From positions 16,568,446-16,632,445 of the forward strand of contig CM043969.1 in NCBI GenBank assembly GCA_014529385.2: a stretch of DNA of 64,000 nucleotides, in the 5' to 3' direction. The DNA is from Adiantum capillus-veneris. Its lineage: Eukaryota > Streptophyta > Polypodiopsida > Polypodiales > Pteridaceae. Positions 1 to 10,775 of this stretch are shown here, piece by piece. The first letter of the stretch is position 1. The number at the start of each line of letters is the position of its first letter. The position numbers and the translations under genes are program-made. Below the pieces are notes generated by a model. It searched no databases. It was given only the letters and a program-made list of their open reading frames with translations, and was not told the DNA's origin.

Positions 1-178
1 TTTGAACTCTGTTTGAGCAAGTTATGGCTAATTTAGGCTTTTCTTAGCAATTTTCTGCTTTTGACTTGTTTTGGGTCAATTGTGATCCAAATGGGATGAA
101 ACTTGAAATATAACCTCTAGACAGCTATTACAATGGATCTGTGTTGGCAAAGTATCAAAATATGTCCAAAATTAGGTC

Positions 179-206
179 AAAGACATCATACGCGTATGAT
201 GTCTTT
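179..206. repeat. 28-bp perfect palindrome, copy 1
   Basis: A perfect inverted repeat with no loop, centred on the CGCG of the core GACATCATACGC/GCGTATGATGTC. The flanks AAA and TTT extend the symmetry to 28 bases. The same core recurs at 591-620 and, with mismatches, at 303-332. Confidence 0.9.
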
Positions 207-302
207 TTCATCAATTTGGGTCAAGACTTGATATTTATGCTTTCTACAGTGTTTGTAACAATCTTGTCAGGTCAGATATCAAAAATAAGCAGTGGATGTG
301 CT

Positions 303-332
303 AAAAGGCATTATATGCGTATGATGTCTTTT
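303..332. repeat. Imperfect copy of the same palindrome, copy 2
   Basis: The right arm GTATGATGTCTTTT is intact. The left arm AAAAGGCATTATAT differs from its complement at three positions. It lies about 120 bases after copy 1. Confidence 0.8.
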
Positions 333-590
333 GTCCCAGATTTTGACAATTCTTGGTTTTAAGCCTTCTCCAATGTTTATAATTGAATTTCAAGTGTTTT
401 TGTCAGGTTTGAATGTAAAAACAAGATTTGAATCCAAAATTTCCTATTCTTTGCGTTTCTTGGACTCCAACTTGTCTTTTTGGGTTTCTTTGAGTGTTAA
501 TGCTCTTGTTTTAAGTTGAAATTAGGGTATAACCCCCCTTTTGAACACTCTGGTAAAGTCAAAATTTCTGTTTTGGTCTCTGTTTGGTCA

Positions 591-620
591 TTTAGACATC
601 ATACGCGTATGATGTCTAAA
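591..620. repeat. 30-bp perfect palindrome, copy 3
   Basis: The core is identical to copy 1, but the flanks are TTT and AAA instead of AAA and TTT. The flanks differ between copies, yet each copy stays self-complementary to its ends. This suggests that the symmetry, and not only a shared ancestor, is being kept. Confidence 0.9.
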
Positions 621-1136
621 GTTGCAGATTTCCAGTTTTTTTGGCACAGAATCCTTCCTAAAGCTTTCTCAAGTGCTCAACAACTCCCAGATACACAGAA
701 AATTTCTCTGACTTTTGTTTATTGCAAGTTTCACTACTAACTCGACGGTTTAGTGATCTAACATGCAATCAACCATATCAAGCAAATACTCCAATGATTA
801 CTAGCTCTAGATCAGGATCAAATGAAGTCCTACCTAAGCTATTCCTAATCATAAAATGGGTTTGGTAATTGTGATTTTAAAGAGATCCACTGCCACTCAC
901 GAACTAGCAAATTCTTCTTCTATCAACAACTACTCAACACCAACAAAACAACAAACAAATCTAAGCTAAACTAAAAATACTGTCAACACGGAAGACCCAG
1001 CAATACCCCACTTCCTAGTATCTCTCGAGATCTTCGGAGTCCACCACTCCTAGATCTTTTCTAACTAAAGTATGCAAAGTAGTTTATACGACTCACCTCG
1101 TAGGATTAGTCTAAGGTCACCTACTTAGGGCTCTCG

Positions 1137-1154
1137 TCCCCGGCAGCGGCGCCA
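1137..1154 (-). other. Primer-binding site of element B
   Basis: On the minus strand this reads TGGCGCCGCTGCCGGGGA, the common plant Ty3/gypsy primer-binding site complementary to a tRNA 3' end (one base from the TGGCGCCGTTGCCGGGGA form usually attributed to tRNA-Asp). It is two bases from the LTR edge at 1157, which fixes the element's orientation as minus. Confidence 0.85.
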
Positions 1155-1156
1155 AA

Positions 1157-2092
1157 TGTTAAGGCGGTTACGCCGCTAGCGGAAGCTAAATAGCGAGAAC
1201 TCAACCAACAACAGAATTTGTCAGACGAGGACAGAGCTTGACCCGTAGGCGCATGGAAACAACTAGGTGGGTGTCAAATCACCTACTCGACCTTCTAATG
1301 ACAATCACTACTAAGGAAATCAAATCTAAGTTCTAAAATACGCAAGTGAGTGAAATCCGTACTACGAACGAATGCTATACGAAACAGGATCTAGAATCAT
1401 TGAATCGATCTCAAATTCAAGGGAAAGTCTATACACTAGGTAAGAACAACACCCTAAAAACTTGAACTGCAAAATCAACCTATAACCACTCCGTGCGGTA
1501 AACGCGTATGAAGACAGGCTGCAAAGTACAGGTGATCGAAACGTGACCCCGATGGTACTAATGTGTAGCTCTACTCGTTGTGGTTCTATAGATATGCTGC
1601 ACGCTCCATTCCGACACACGAGTTGGAAGAAAACTCACACCGAAGCTCGTAGGAACTTACCACACATAGAAGCCGATAGCACGCACTCTTGGTATCTGTG
1701 CGTAGCTCTCGCCGTTGCTAACACAATGGCGGTGTCGCTTCTCCAATGGCGGCTCCGTAGCTCGCGTAGCAAGTAGATAAGACTCTCACTTTCTCTCTCT
1801 CTCTCTCAGACACAGTCACGGCACTCAAAAACTCACTTTGATTAATAATCTCCCCCTTAGGTTACAAAAACTTTGGCTTATATACCTCAGCCTTGGAGGT
1901 GAGAACATCTCTAACTAATTACATCAGCAAGTGAAATTACTTCGGGATTACAAGCTGGAAACTCAATTGAGTCCCGTTACTTAATGAATGGCTCAAATCA
2001 AAATTAATGTTGGAAAGACATTTATTACAATCAATGGTTACAAATGATGAGTGTGAGCAAAAATGTGGGTGTGATCCTCTGCTGGCTCAACA
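1157..2092 (-). repeat. 5' LTR of Ty3 element B
   Basis: The stretch starts TGTTAAGG and ends CTCAACA in plus orientation, giving the TGTT/AACA inverted ends of an LTR, 936 bp long. On the minus strand a TATATAAG box lies at 1877-1884, in the place expected for the U3/R promoter. The right edge cuts abruptly into the integrase core of element A, so B was inserted into A; the flanking target bases on the right are ACATC. The matching 3' LTR would lie left of the window. A (CT)n tract sits near 1790-1808. Confidence 0.8.
1877..1884 (-). promoter_or_regulatory. TATA box in LTR of element B
   Basis: TATATAAG on the minus strand within the LTR, upstream of the primer-binding site in the direction of transcription. 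Confidence 0.5.
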
Positions 2093-2490
2093 ACATCCGT
2101 ATCGACAAACAAGATTTTCAAATAGAAACATAGCAATGGATTTTGCCGTGTTGTCGGGAAGAGCCTTAGATTCTACCCATTTGGTCACATAACAAGTGGC
2201 CATCAATATATACCTATTGTTCCTTGGAGTAATTTTCTTGAAGGGACCCATAAAATCTAGACCCCATTTCATAAAAACACCTAGTGGCTGAACCGGTGTG
2301 TTAGAGGAGTCATATCTGATGTCGTGGGTCTACCCATTCTTTGGTATATATCACAAGTTTTACAAAATCTTTTGACATCAGACATTAAAGTCTGCCACCA
2401 CAATCTAGTGTGTAGAATCTTTTTGGAAGTGATATCAGTAGAAAAATGTCCCCCAGCATCCCCATTATGTGCCTCTAAAATAACTTGCAT
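2093..2490 (-). pseudogene. Integrase fragment of Ty3 element A
   Basis: Read on the minus strand, an HHCC zinc-binding segment comes first (HNGDAGGHFSTD, then KTCDIYQ). The catalytic core follows, with KWGLDFMGPF, RYILMATCYVTKW and FENLVCRYGCC, the block around the first catalytic aspartate (here ATC instead of the usual ATD). The two parts are in different frames, so at least one frameshift lies between them. The core stops at 2093 because element B is inserted there; the second Asp, the Glu and the 3' LTR should lie to the left of the window. Confidence 0.85.
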
Positions 2491-2689
2491 TCATCCCTCC
2501 ATAGGCACACATCTGCGAAGAACCCCATCGACTCCCAATCTGTAAAGTGATCCGCCAATGATGGTGAACTTCAGACTCTTAATAATCAGAGGCTTCTTCT
2601 GATTCTGAGTCCAGTTGTCTAGGAATCCTCCCTTAGAAAGAAACTGCTATACCTCATACAATTCTGGATCAGTTGATTCTGCAGTTGTT

Positions 2690-4161
2690 AACTGAAATAG
2701 TTATGCATCCACTGGCTCATCTCTTAAAGACACCTCAGAGTAGCCGTCCGTACTCTTGCACATGAATTTAGCACCACAATGGTTTTTTCTGGGCTTATGG
2801 AAAATACAAAATTCAAATTCCATCAGGAATATCATCCATCGTATCAGTATGCCTTGAATAATGACTTTATTAATCAGAAATAATAAGGCTTGATGATCCA
2901 CATAAAAATGAAATAGCTTGCCCAGCAAATAATGTCTGAATTTAGTAGCACTAAAAACCATCCCTAAGGCTTCTCTTTCATTAGTTGTATACCCTTGTTC
3001 AGCCTGACTGAACCTGCAACGATTGGAAAAGTATAATGGATAATCAGTTCTTCCTTTTGGTTGAGCCGATATTGCTCCCATTTCCAGTCCTGAAGCATCG
3101 ACATGTACATGAAAAATGACATCCCAATTTGGTTGTCGAAGGACTGTCTTACTGATAATAGCATTCTTTAAATTCTGAAAACTCTCCTCACATTCATCAG
3201 TCCAACTGAACTTGCTGGTCTTCTTTGTAAGGTCATACAAAGATAATGCCTGGGAAGCAAACTTGTGCATAAATCGTCTCTAGTAATTGATATATCCCAA
3301 GAAAGAGCTTAACTCTGACACATTTTGAGGCGCCTTGACCTGTTGGACACACTGGATCTTGTCATTAGCGATTTCTATACCATTCCTGGACACTACATGT
3401 CCCAGTTCTTGTCCTTTCTAGACTAAGAAAATAGATTTGAATGGGTTCAAACAAATTCGCTTTTCTTGACAGTGCTGGAAAAACATTTCAAGAGAAAGTA
3501 AATGCTTCTCCTCTGTTGAATATATAGTGAATTCATCCATAAATATGGCAAGGAATCGGTGAAGAAATTCACTGAATATTTCCATCATACATCATTGAAA
3601 AGTGGCTGGTGCATTGCAAAGACCGAATGGCATCACCAGATACATAAATGCTCCCCACTGAGTAATAAAAGTGGTTTTACTCTGGTCCTCAGGAGCAATC
3701 TGTAATTGGTTATAGCCACTATAACCATCCATAAAGCTATACATCTCATATCCTACAATTTCATCAAGCAACGTATCTGTGAAGGGTAATGGAAAGGGAT
3801 CGTTAATTGTTTGAGCGTTCAGCTTCCTATAATCCACACACACTCTAAGCTTTCCATTATTCTTGGGTACCACCACAATAGGGAACAACCAGTCACTACT
3901 AGCTACTTCAGTAATGAACCCAGCCTTTAGAAGGTTATCAATCTCTTCCTTGACCTTCTGAGCGTAATTTGGATTCATTCGGTATCGTTGCAGCCGTAGT
4001 GGTCTGGCATCTAGTTTCAATGGTATTCGATGTTGACATACCTCTGGATCTACTCCTTTAAGATCAATATGTTCCCATGCGAACACGTCCTTGTACTGCT
4101 GGAACATATGTCGGGCCTTCTCTTTCATCTTAGGATTCAGATGATTGTCGACCTTGATCAA
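2690..4161 (-). pseudogene. Reverse transcriptase-RNase H of Ty3 element A
   Basis: The reading runs from 4161 down. RT blocks seen are MNPNYAQKVKEEIDNLLKAG, VVVPKNNGKLRVCVDYRKLN, FMDGYSGYNQ and MPFGLCNAPATFQ. Stops or shifts follow, then the catalytic block reads FMDEF in place of the usual Y/F-x-DD. RNase H follows (HVHVDASGLEMGA, TTNEREALGMVFSATKFRHYL, FYVDHQALLFL). In-frame stops interrupt the chain at about 3592, 3420 and 3283. The product would copy element RNA, but this copy is dead. The lineage resembles the plant Tat/Athila-like branch by wording, which is not proven. Confidence 0.9.
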
Positions 4162-5011
4162 TCTAGGATTTTCTCAGAAACTAAATCCCATTCATCTATT
4201 TCATGATCATCTAGAAGTAACCAGGTAGGCCCTCCACCCTTTCTCTTGGTTGACTCCTCAGCGTAATCCCAAGACAGTCCCGTGAGCTCTGAACTACTAT
4301 TCTGATTTTTAGTAGCTGCTTCAGAGTGTGTTTTTCTAGAATCCACTGGTGCACTGGAATCAACTGGTTCTTCTGGCCTTTCAGTCAGTTGAACTGGCCG
4401 TTCTCCAAAGTTCTACTCAGTGAACTGTTCTGAAAATTGCTTCTTTTGCTTTTCAGCCTGACTCTTTGTCCAGTAACACTGCGTTGAGATCTATCTCGAT
4501 TAATGGAAAATTATTCATTGCTGCCAGCATTCTCTCAATTTTCTTCACCTTATACTTCTGGCAAAGCTCTTCGGGTCGTAGCTCCTTTCTCCAGCTCCTA
4601 GTGTTGTTTGTTCGAATCTGAATTCTACTTCTGGCACCTTGTATTGTCAGAGTCTGCATAGTCATGAACAGCCTATGCCATTCGCAGCCATGGGCACCCT
4701 AGTAGCATCCCATATGTGCCTTGCACATCTAATACTAGGAAGCTAGTTTTGAACTTTTCTTTGCCCACTCTTATCTGCATGCTCTCTATCATACCAGTTG
4801 CCTGCACTACTCGATGGTCCGCCATTCAAGCTTTGAAAGGTGCGGGTTTCAGATATGTAATTCCCATCCTTTGCAGAAGATGTGCCCCCAGGATGTTTAC
4901 TCCTGCTCCTCCATCCAGTATGACACCAGATAGTGGCTCCCACTGGTTCCTAACTTTATAATCTACCTGGATCACCGGTACTTCATCATCCTCTGACAGA
5001 GGCCAAGTCAA
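4160..5011 (-). pseudogene. Aspartic protease and spacer of Ty3 element A
   Basis: On the minus strand the segment 5011-4826 contains GVILDGGAGVNILGA, the active-site DGGxG motif of a retroviral-type aspartic protease, which would cut the Gag-Pol polyprotein. From about 4820 to 4160 the frame is repeatedly broken; short acidic or Ser-rich pieces remain, leading into the RT. The protease and RT reading frames do not join without correction. Confidence 0.8.
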
Positions 5012-5974
5012 CCGTTCTGGCTTTCGCCTCAGCCTTCCTTCGCTGTCTGATGAAATTTGCTGCTTCAGGCAAAGTTTTTCTAAAGTCCTCTAACTCCATA
5101 TTGAGTTTCTGAATTTTGTTACAAATCTTGACCTGAATTTCCTCCCTCTCATGATTAGAGTTGTTATCAGAACTTGAAGAATTGGTAGTATCTACACAAT
5201 ACCATTTCTTTGCTCTAGTGTTTTTAGCTCCCTTATCAGTCCCTAGCTCTTCCATCAGTCCCTGAACTGCAGCCAACATGGTCTCAGGCGTTCCAGACCT
5301 TGAATGATCTGGTTGTGCTTTCTTAGAAGATTGGGCTGGTATCTTCTGAATGACCCGAGCATCAAAATTCTCTGGCTGCTCTAGCAACTTCTTGGCTAAA
5401 TCCTCTATGATTCTTGCCGCCAATTCTCTCTCCTCCTGCCATTCATCAACCACCTTTTCTTTACCCTTGGCTTTCCACACCTCTCTCTGCTGAGCCATTT
5501 GCTACTTTCAGGAGTGACTGGTTTTGCTGGGTTATCTGGGATTTCCTTAATAACCACCCCTTTACTGCGTGTAACTGCTCGTATAGGAACTAGTTCTGGG
5601 GCCTTCGCCTCAGTAGCCACAGTAATAGGTGTTTTTGGACACTGAGCCGCAAAATGCCCATACTTACCACATGTATAGCAATTCAGAATTTGACTCTGGA
5701 AATTACCCCGACCAGTACCCCCTTGGTGAATGCCGCGCCCCGTACTAGTACCACTGATATCTGATTTCTCTTCTTGGGGTATACTAGTAGTCTCCACTCT
5801 TACTGGTTCAGCATTGGTAAATTCCACCACAGCCATATCTTTTTCCTTCTTGAAATGATGAATGCAAATGCCACAGTTGTTCCATAGGTGGCCGTAGGCT
5901 TTGCAGTAAGTACACTGTGGACATTCATTGGAAACATGATCTTTGGATTTACACTTTGAACACCAGGTTTCCAC
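4986..5974 (-). pseudogene. Gag C-terminal region with zinc knuckles, element A
   Basis: Two overlapping minus-strand frames cover this part. The upstream one (5974-5405) has two Cys-rich segments: a CSKCKSKDHVSNECP and CTYCKAYGHLWNNC pair, then the CCHC knuckle CYTCGKYGHFAAQCP, the RNA-binding signature of nucleocapsid. The downstream one (5498-4986) is Lys/Glu-rich and leads toward the protease. A frameshift lies in the overlap near 5400-5500. Confidence 0.85.
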
Positions 5975-5999
5975 TCTTCCTACTCGTTGTCTGGTCTAG

Positions 6000-7093
6000 T
6001 TGATTTCAACAATCTGCTGGGCCATCTCATCAATCTTTCTAGACCAAGACCCTTCTTAGCGTTGTCTTTGCTCTTTTCATCTGAGCTACTTTGAGAACTA
6101 CTGGAGGTCTTAATGGAATCAGAATTCTCAGTAGAAGTACTGCTACTCTACTGGATCTCCTCTTCTTATGGCTCCTTCCTTCTTAACCTGTTGTTCCAAC
6201 TTCAGGGCTCACTGCACCAAATCATTAAATTTCTTTGTTGGTGCAGGCACCTCATGTTCCCTAAGCTTCTTACTACAAAAACCATTTAAAAACCATGCTT
6301 GCAACCGCTTTTCTGATGGTGGTTTCTGCAGCTACCTAGTCAGCTCCTTGACTTTCTTAACATAACTTCTGACTGATAGTTTTCTTTGATTTATCTTATC
6401 CAGTGTACAGAGGATATCCTCATCTCCTCTATTGTTTGAATATTCCAATCGAAAAGCTTTGAGCAGTTTGTTATATGATCTGAGTTGGCAAGCTGGGTAA
6501 TGATAGTACCATTTCCTTGCTACCTCCTTTAATGTTTGAGGAAAGTGTTCCCCCTAGTCATCTTCATCAGTATTTTTCAACTCAACATAATGTTCAAAGG
6601 CTTGGATATGAACATCCGGGTCATCTTTCTTTCCACCTTTGAACACTGGGAAAGAAATTCTCAATGAAGAGGTGTAATCATGTCGATCAACATCGTTTCT
6701 GCCTCTTCTCACCTTAGGAACCCGACTCCTTCTTGAAGATTTCTTGTAATGGTTTGTGTCTGCATCTCAATCAATTTCTTCCGCAAGCTCAATTTCTGTC
6801 TCCTCCCTGGCTTTTCTACTAGAAGTGTGGCAACTACCTTTACTGCCTGTGGCTCCTTCATCCCCTTGTGTGGTCCGCGAACTCCTGGCCTTGCATTCCT
6901 CCCTCTCAGCGCTTCTTCTTCTGGATTGACTGGAGTGCTGAGAGTCCTTAGCCTCATTAGCATGATTTTTCTCCTCCTGAGCCTCAATCTCAGTCCCCGG
7001 TTCATTCTTAGGATCAGAATCTCTTTCTGACTCCTCAGGGATAGGGTCAACGCGGTAGGATGGTTTACGACCATGGCTGGTTTTGGGTGCCAT
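6000..7093 (-). pseudogene. Gag N-terminal and capsid region, element A
   Basis: A start at 7093 (MAPKTSHGRKPSYRVD) opens a charged, low-complexity N-terminus. Downstream, in shifted frames with several TAG/TGA stops, the capsid-like text PVFKGGKKDDPDVHIQAFEH, KWYYHYP and LDKINQRKLSVRSY can be read between about 6700 and 6180. This is the normal order for a Ty3 gag. It would build the virus-like particle; the copy is not functional. Confidence 0.8.
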
Positions 7094-7151
7094 AACTTCA
7101 TTTGAAAATTCAAACTGGGAGAAGTGTTGTAGTCAACGAGCAAACAGCTCT

Positions 7152-7168
7152 AGCCACCGTGATCGCCA
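7152..7168 (-). other. Probable primer-binding site of element A
   Basis: The minus strand reads TGGCGATCACGGTGGC next to the LTR edge at 7172. The TGG start and the position, a few bases from the LTR, fit a tRNA primer site; the tRNA species is not assigned. Confidence 0.55.
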
Positions 7169-7171
7169 AAA

Positions 7172-7661
7172 TGGAATTGGAGCTGATCTCTTTAGATATC
7201 TGATTCTAATGTTAGAATTTACAGCTACTGGTAAGTCGTCAGTTCAGTCAGTGAAATTGGAATAGAAGATGGAAACTGAACTGAAATAGTTAACTAAACT
7301 GAAATACTCTACTGGGACAAGAAACAGACTGAATGACTGGAAAAGTGTTTCAGATTCAGATTCAGAGTTTATGCAGAACAAGTACAAGGTATAACAGTCT
7401 GAAGCACAATTGCTACTGTAGTAATGATTAAATTACAAGTGAAGAGATTGTAGCTCAGGAACAGCTTCGAAGACTAAAACCAAGAGACTAAGAGTAAGAA
7501 GTCAAAAGACAAGCAGCCCAATTGAAATGTAATGGGTCCTATTTATAACCTCTTGAACTTACTGTGGTAATTGCCATGGTAATTACTGATTGATCCACTG
7601 TTCGGCTTCTAGGAGACAGTTCTCGCCTGTTGAGACTGTCTTCGTCGTCTACATCCTTACA
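7172..7661 (-). repeat. 5' LTR of Ty3 element A
   Basis: About 490 bp, starting TGGAATTGG and ending CCTTACA in plus orientation. The minus strand carries TATAAATA at 7540-7547 upstream of the primer site and gag. The right border drops straight into the RT of element C, so A inserted into C. There is no second LTR in the window to confirm the ends. Confidence 0.7.
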
Positions 7662-7663
7662 TG

Positions 7664-8110
7664 TACAATGATCCGTTTGCTAAGAACATCAAAGAGGAGA
7701 TTGATAAATTAAAGGACGTTGAGTTTATCTATGAGTTCTTAAGAAAATTGGGAAATTATGAGTGTGTGTGAATCTAAAGAAGGTTAATGCGACCATGATA
7801 AGGGATAATTATCCCTTACCTATTATTGACCATGTCCATGAACAAGTGGTAGGTAAGCAAGCACACTCCTTTTTAGATGGATTCTTACGATATAACCAAC
7901 TCACCATTTCTCTTGAAGTCAATACAACATAGCATTTTCCACGGAATGGGGTATATATGCGTATAGGGTGATGCCTTTTGGCCTGACCAATGCCCCATCT
8001 ACCTTCCAGAGATTGATAGCACATATCTTTAAATAATACTTGAGGATATTCTTGGAGATATACATGGATGACTTATGTGTGCACTCTCTCTTGAGAGATG
8101 AACATAATGA
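7664..8110 (+). pseudogene. Reverse transcriptase fragment of Ty3 element C
   Basis: Plus-strand text in more than one frame: [73 protein letters not shown], then the intact catalytic block IYMDDLCVHS. This is RT from the finger domain to YMDD. It is broken by a frameshift near 7770 and TAG codons near 7930 and 8035. Upstream parts should lie left of elements A and B, outside the window; downstream similarity fades after about 8110. Confidence 0.85.
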
Positions 8111-10775
8111 CGATAATGACACTAATTCATACTTATGCATCAATTTCGTCAGTGTTACTAGTTTTCAAGCAATGTTTGTGCGTCGGTATCATTTCCAAGT
8201 AACTAAAAACTACTGTTTCGTGCGGCGCGACAACTCTTGACTCAGACTTCTCTCAGCCAGCAGCCCGCCGGCACTGACGTGGCTCACGTTTGGAACCCAT
8301 ATCCCCTAACAACGGGAAGAAAAAGAAGAAGAATAAGAAGAAGAAGAAGAAGGATATTCTCTCTCTACTTCCTTACTATCTCCTCTCTCGTTTCACGGTG
8401 TACACGCTCTCCAAAAGCTCTTGTGGTGAAAACCTCTACGTAGCTCTCATCACCCGTCTCTTGCGGAAAAGAAAGAAGATTTTTGAAGAAGAAGAAGAAG
8501 GATATTCTCTCTCTACTTCCTTACTATCTCCTCTCTCGTTTCATGGTGTACACGCTCTCCAAAAGCTCTTGTGGTGAAAACCTCTACGTAGCTCTCATCA
8601 ACCGTCCCTAATTGATTCTAAGGCACGGTCAGAAGCTCTAAAATCCATAGCCATCATTATCTCTCTCTCTCTATGTCGTTTTTCAAAGTAGTCACCCTCT
8701 CGGTGATTGTTTTTTTGTACACGAGTGCATGTATGGATTGACCCAGTACGTATGAATTTTTTCCATGATTATTTCATCATGTTTAACGCGTTGATTTATG
8801 CACACGATGTGTTTATGATCACATGCATGCATAAAAAGCGCTTTTCGTTTCACGTCATGGAAGCGGTAGGAACACTGTTTTGGCTACTATAACTCACAAA
8901 CTTTTATGAATCATCCCAAACCCTTTTTCCCAAAGATAAAACACATCATTTAAAACATTTTCTCTCTTATGTGTCTTGTGAAAATCACGCACAAGCTAAG
9001 AGATATGGTCAAAAGACAGCTTGCTGCCCACTGCACGACCAATTTTTTTGACTCCAAGCTCCTTGGAGAACCACTATATAGATTCACCGGATGGGCAAAC
9101 CCACTTAATCAATTGAAAATCTTTGATGATAAATGTATTTAGGTCTCCGTTATCACCTTGGAAATGCGAGTTATTAATCATTCCATAACCGATTTCACCT
9201 TCGCGTGTAGGGGTGCTACCTAGGGGAAGTGTTATATGACGTCGAGAGTTAACCGAGCTGTTTATGTGTGATTTATGGTTTTTTTTGTGACTTTATTTCA
9301 ATTATTAGATTCTCATAAACTTATGTGAGGGTATATGGTTAGACAACCCAAACCGCACATGCAGATATGATTATAGTGGCTTACTTTTTGGGTTACCGTT
9401 TGTTGTGTAAGTATCATATGGGTAAAGTGATGTGATAGAGTGCTAGTCTATATTATGTAGCTAAGCTTGATGCATTGGTTTGAGGTCAAATACTTTCATT
9501 TTCATGCTATGCATGCTCCCAAAAATGTCAAAGAGTTGTTATTTTCATATGTGTGAAGTTATGGTTTATGGTCAACCTAAAGGTCGGAGTTGTTTTGCAT
9601 CATGTTTTGGGTGATGGAATGTTATCATATGATGTATGGAACCTTATGGATTGATGTGGATGCCTCATGTTCATGGTTATGATTGCTTTCCACCTTTCTA
9701 GGTCACAACTAGCTCTATATGCTAGAGAAGTGAAGTGCATATGTGAGCATCAACTTTGCATGGTTTGATGCTATCAGAATTGGATTTTTATATCATGTTT
9801 AGTTGATGGTCAAACTCTTCTTATGCTGGAAACACTCACGTCTTAAGCGTGATATGTGTATGGATTGCGATTGACTGCAAGGGATATGTCAAACTCCAAG
9901 TGTGGGAGTTGGTTCAATGTGATTATGATTTGTGGTTAAGGGTTGAGATTCCCTCATGGATTATGGTTGTGATTTTATGGTGGAAGCCAGTGTGGCTCTT
10001 GTTTTTTTTTGGATATGGTTATGCTGTCGAAATTTTTGCAGCCATGTTATGTTCTAAAGTGGTCATATAGGATTGGTTGTACCTCACCCGAGTTGGGTGG
10101 AGTGCCCACCTGTGTGAAGTGATTGGATTATGGTTTTTTTTTTTGAAATTAGATCATGAAGTGATCTGGATGGTTTATGATATACGTGTAAGGGTAGAAC
10201 CTTGTACAGTCTAAGTGCTTGGAAAAGATTGTTTGTGCATATGGGAAGTGCTATTGCCAGATTGGACACACATGTTATGTTTCTCATGGAAGCATCACTA
10301 CAAGACTAGGATCACCTACATCGCTTAGCCTTAGACTAAAGGATGTTTGACCTGGGGCTTTGTTGGATCGGTGGTGTTGCCTAGGTCTTCTTCTTTTTGT
10401 TAGGCTCATCTACACGGTTAGTGCATTGGCAATTGAATAACCTACACGGCTAATGCGTCGGGGATTTTGCCTTGGCTTTGCCTAAACACCCGGTGTTGGG
10501 CATCGAAGAGGTGTGGCACCTAAACTGGTATGGTTAGTGCTGATACCCTACCACCTACTGGTACTTGGGATCCTTTTAGAGCTCGAGTTCATGGAGGGAG
10601 ACGAAGTGGCCTCAGCTTATATTTAGCTCAGGTAGGTTGGAGGTGTTCTGGCTTTCTTCTGGCAAAGTGAAACTCTCTTTGTCCATAGTAGAGCGGATGG
10701 GGATAGGTGGACCGGTCGATCCTTACACAGGGTCCGGTGCTCTGCTAGTTTTTTTTTTGTATGATTTGGCGTACG
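8111..10775. other. Gene-free stretch, probably old repeat DNA
   Basis: No ORF here has coding character. A (GAA)n-rich tract and a local tandem duplication occupy 8320-8610. A loose alternation of CCTACACGGCTAATGCGTCG-like words occurs near 10380-10470. The rest is AT-rich, T-biased sequence without recognised features; it may be the eroded LTR or downstream part of element C. Confidence 0.5.
8342..8607. repeat. Tandem duplication, about 120 bp twice, period about 147 bp
   Basis: The block beginning AGAAGAAGGATATTCTC and running through CTCTCCAAAAGCTCTTGTGG to CTACGTAGCTCTCATCA occurs at about 8342-8460 and again at about 8487-8607 with very few differences. It is separated by a GAAAAGAAAGAAG-type spacer. 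Confidence 0.85.

Larger units (their letters stand above)
1..1136 (-). mobile_element. Untranslated leader of Ty3 element B (partial)
   Basis: This stretch lies directly downstream, on the minus strand, of a primer-binding site and a 5' LTR, so it should be the leader or internal region of an LTR retrotransposon that continues beyond the left edge of the window. No ORF longer than about 75 codons is found and none resembles gag. Its one notable content is three copies of a palindrome described separately. That it belongs to element B rests on position only; a further insertion inside it cannot be excluded. Confidence 0.5.

Noticed and set aside
1362-1776. ORFs of 77-85 codons in the B LTR
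   Set aside because: They lie wholly within an LTR, with no motif and no continuation.
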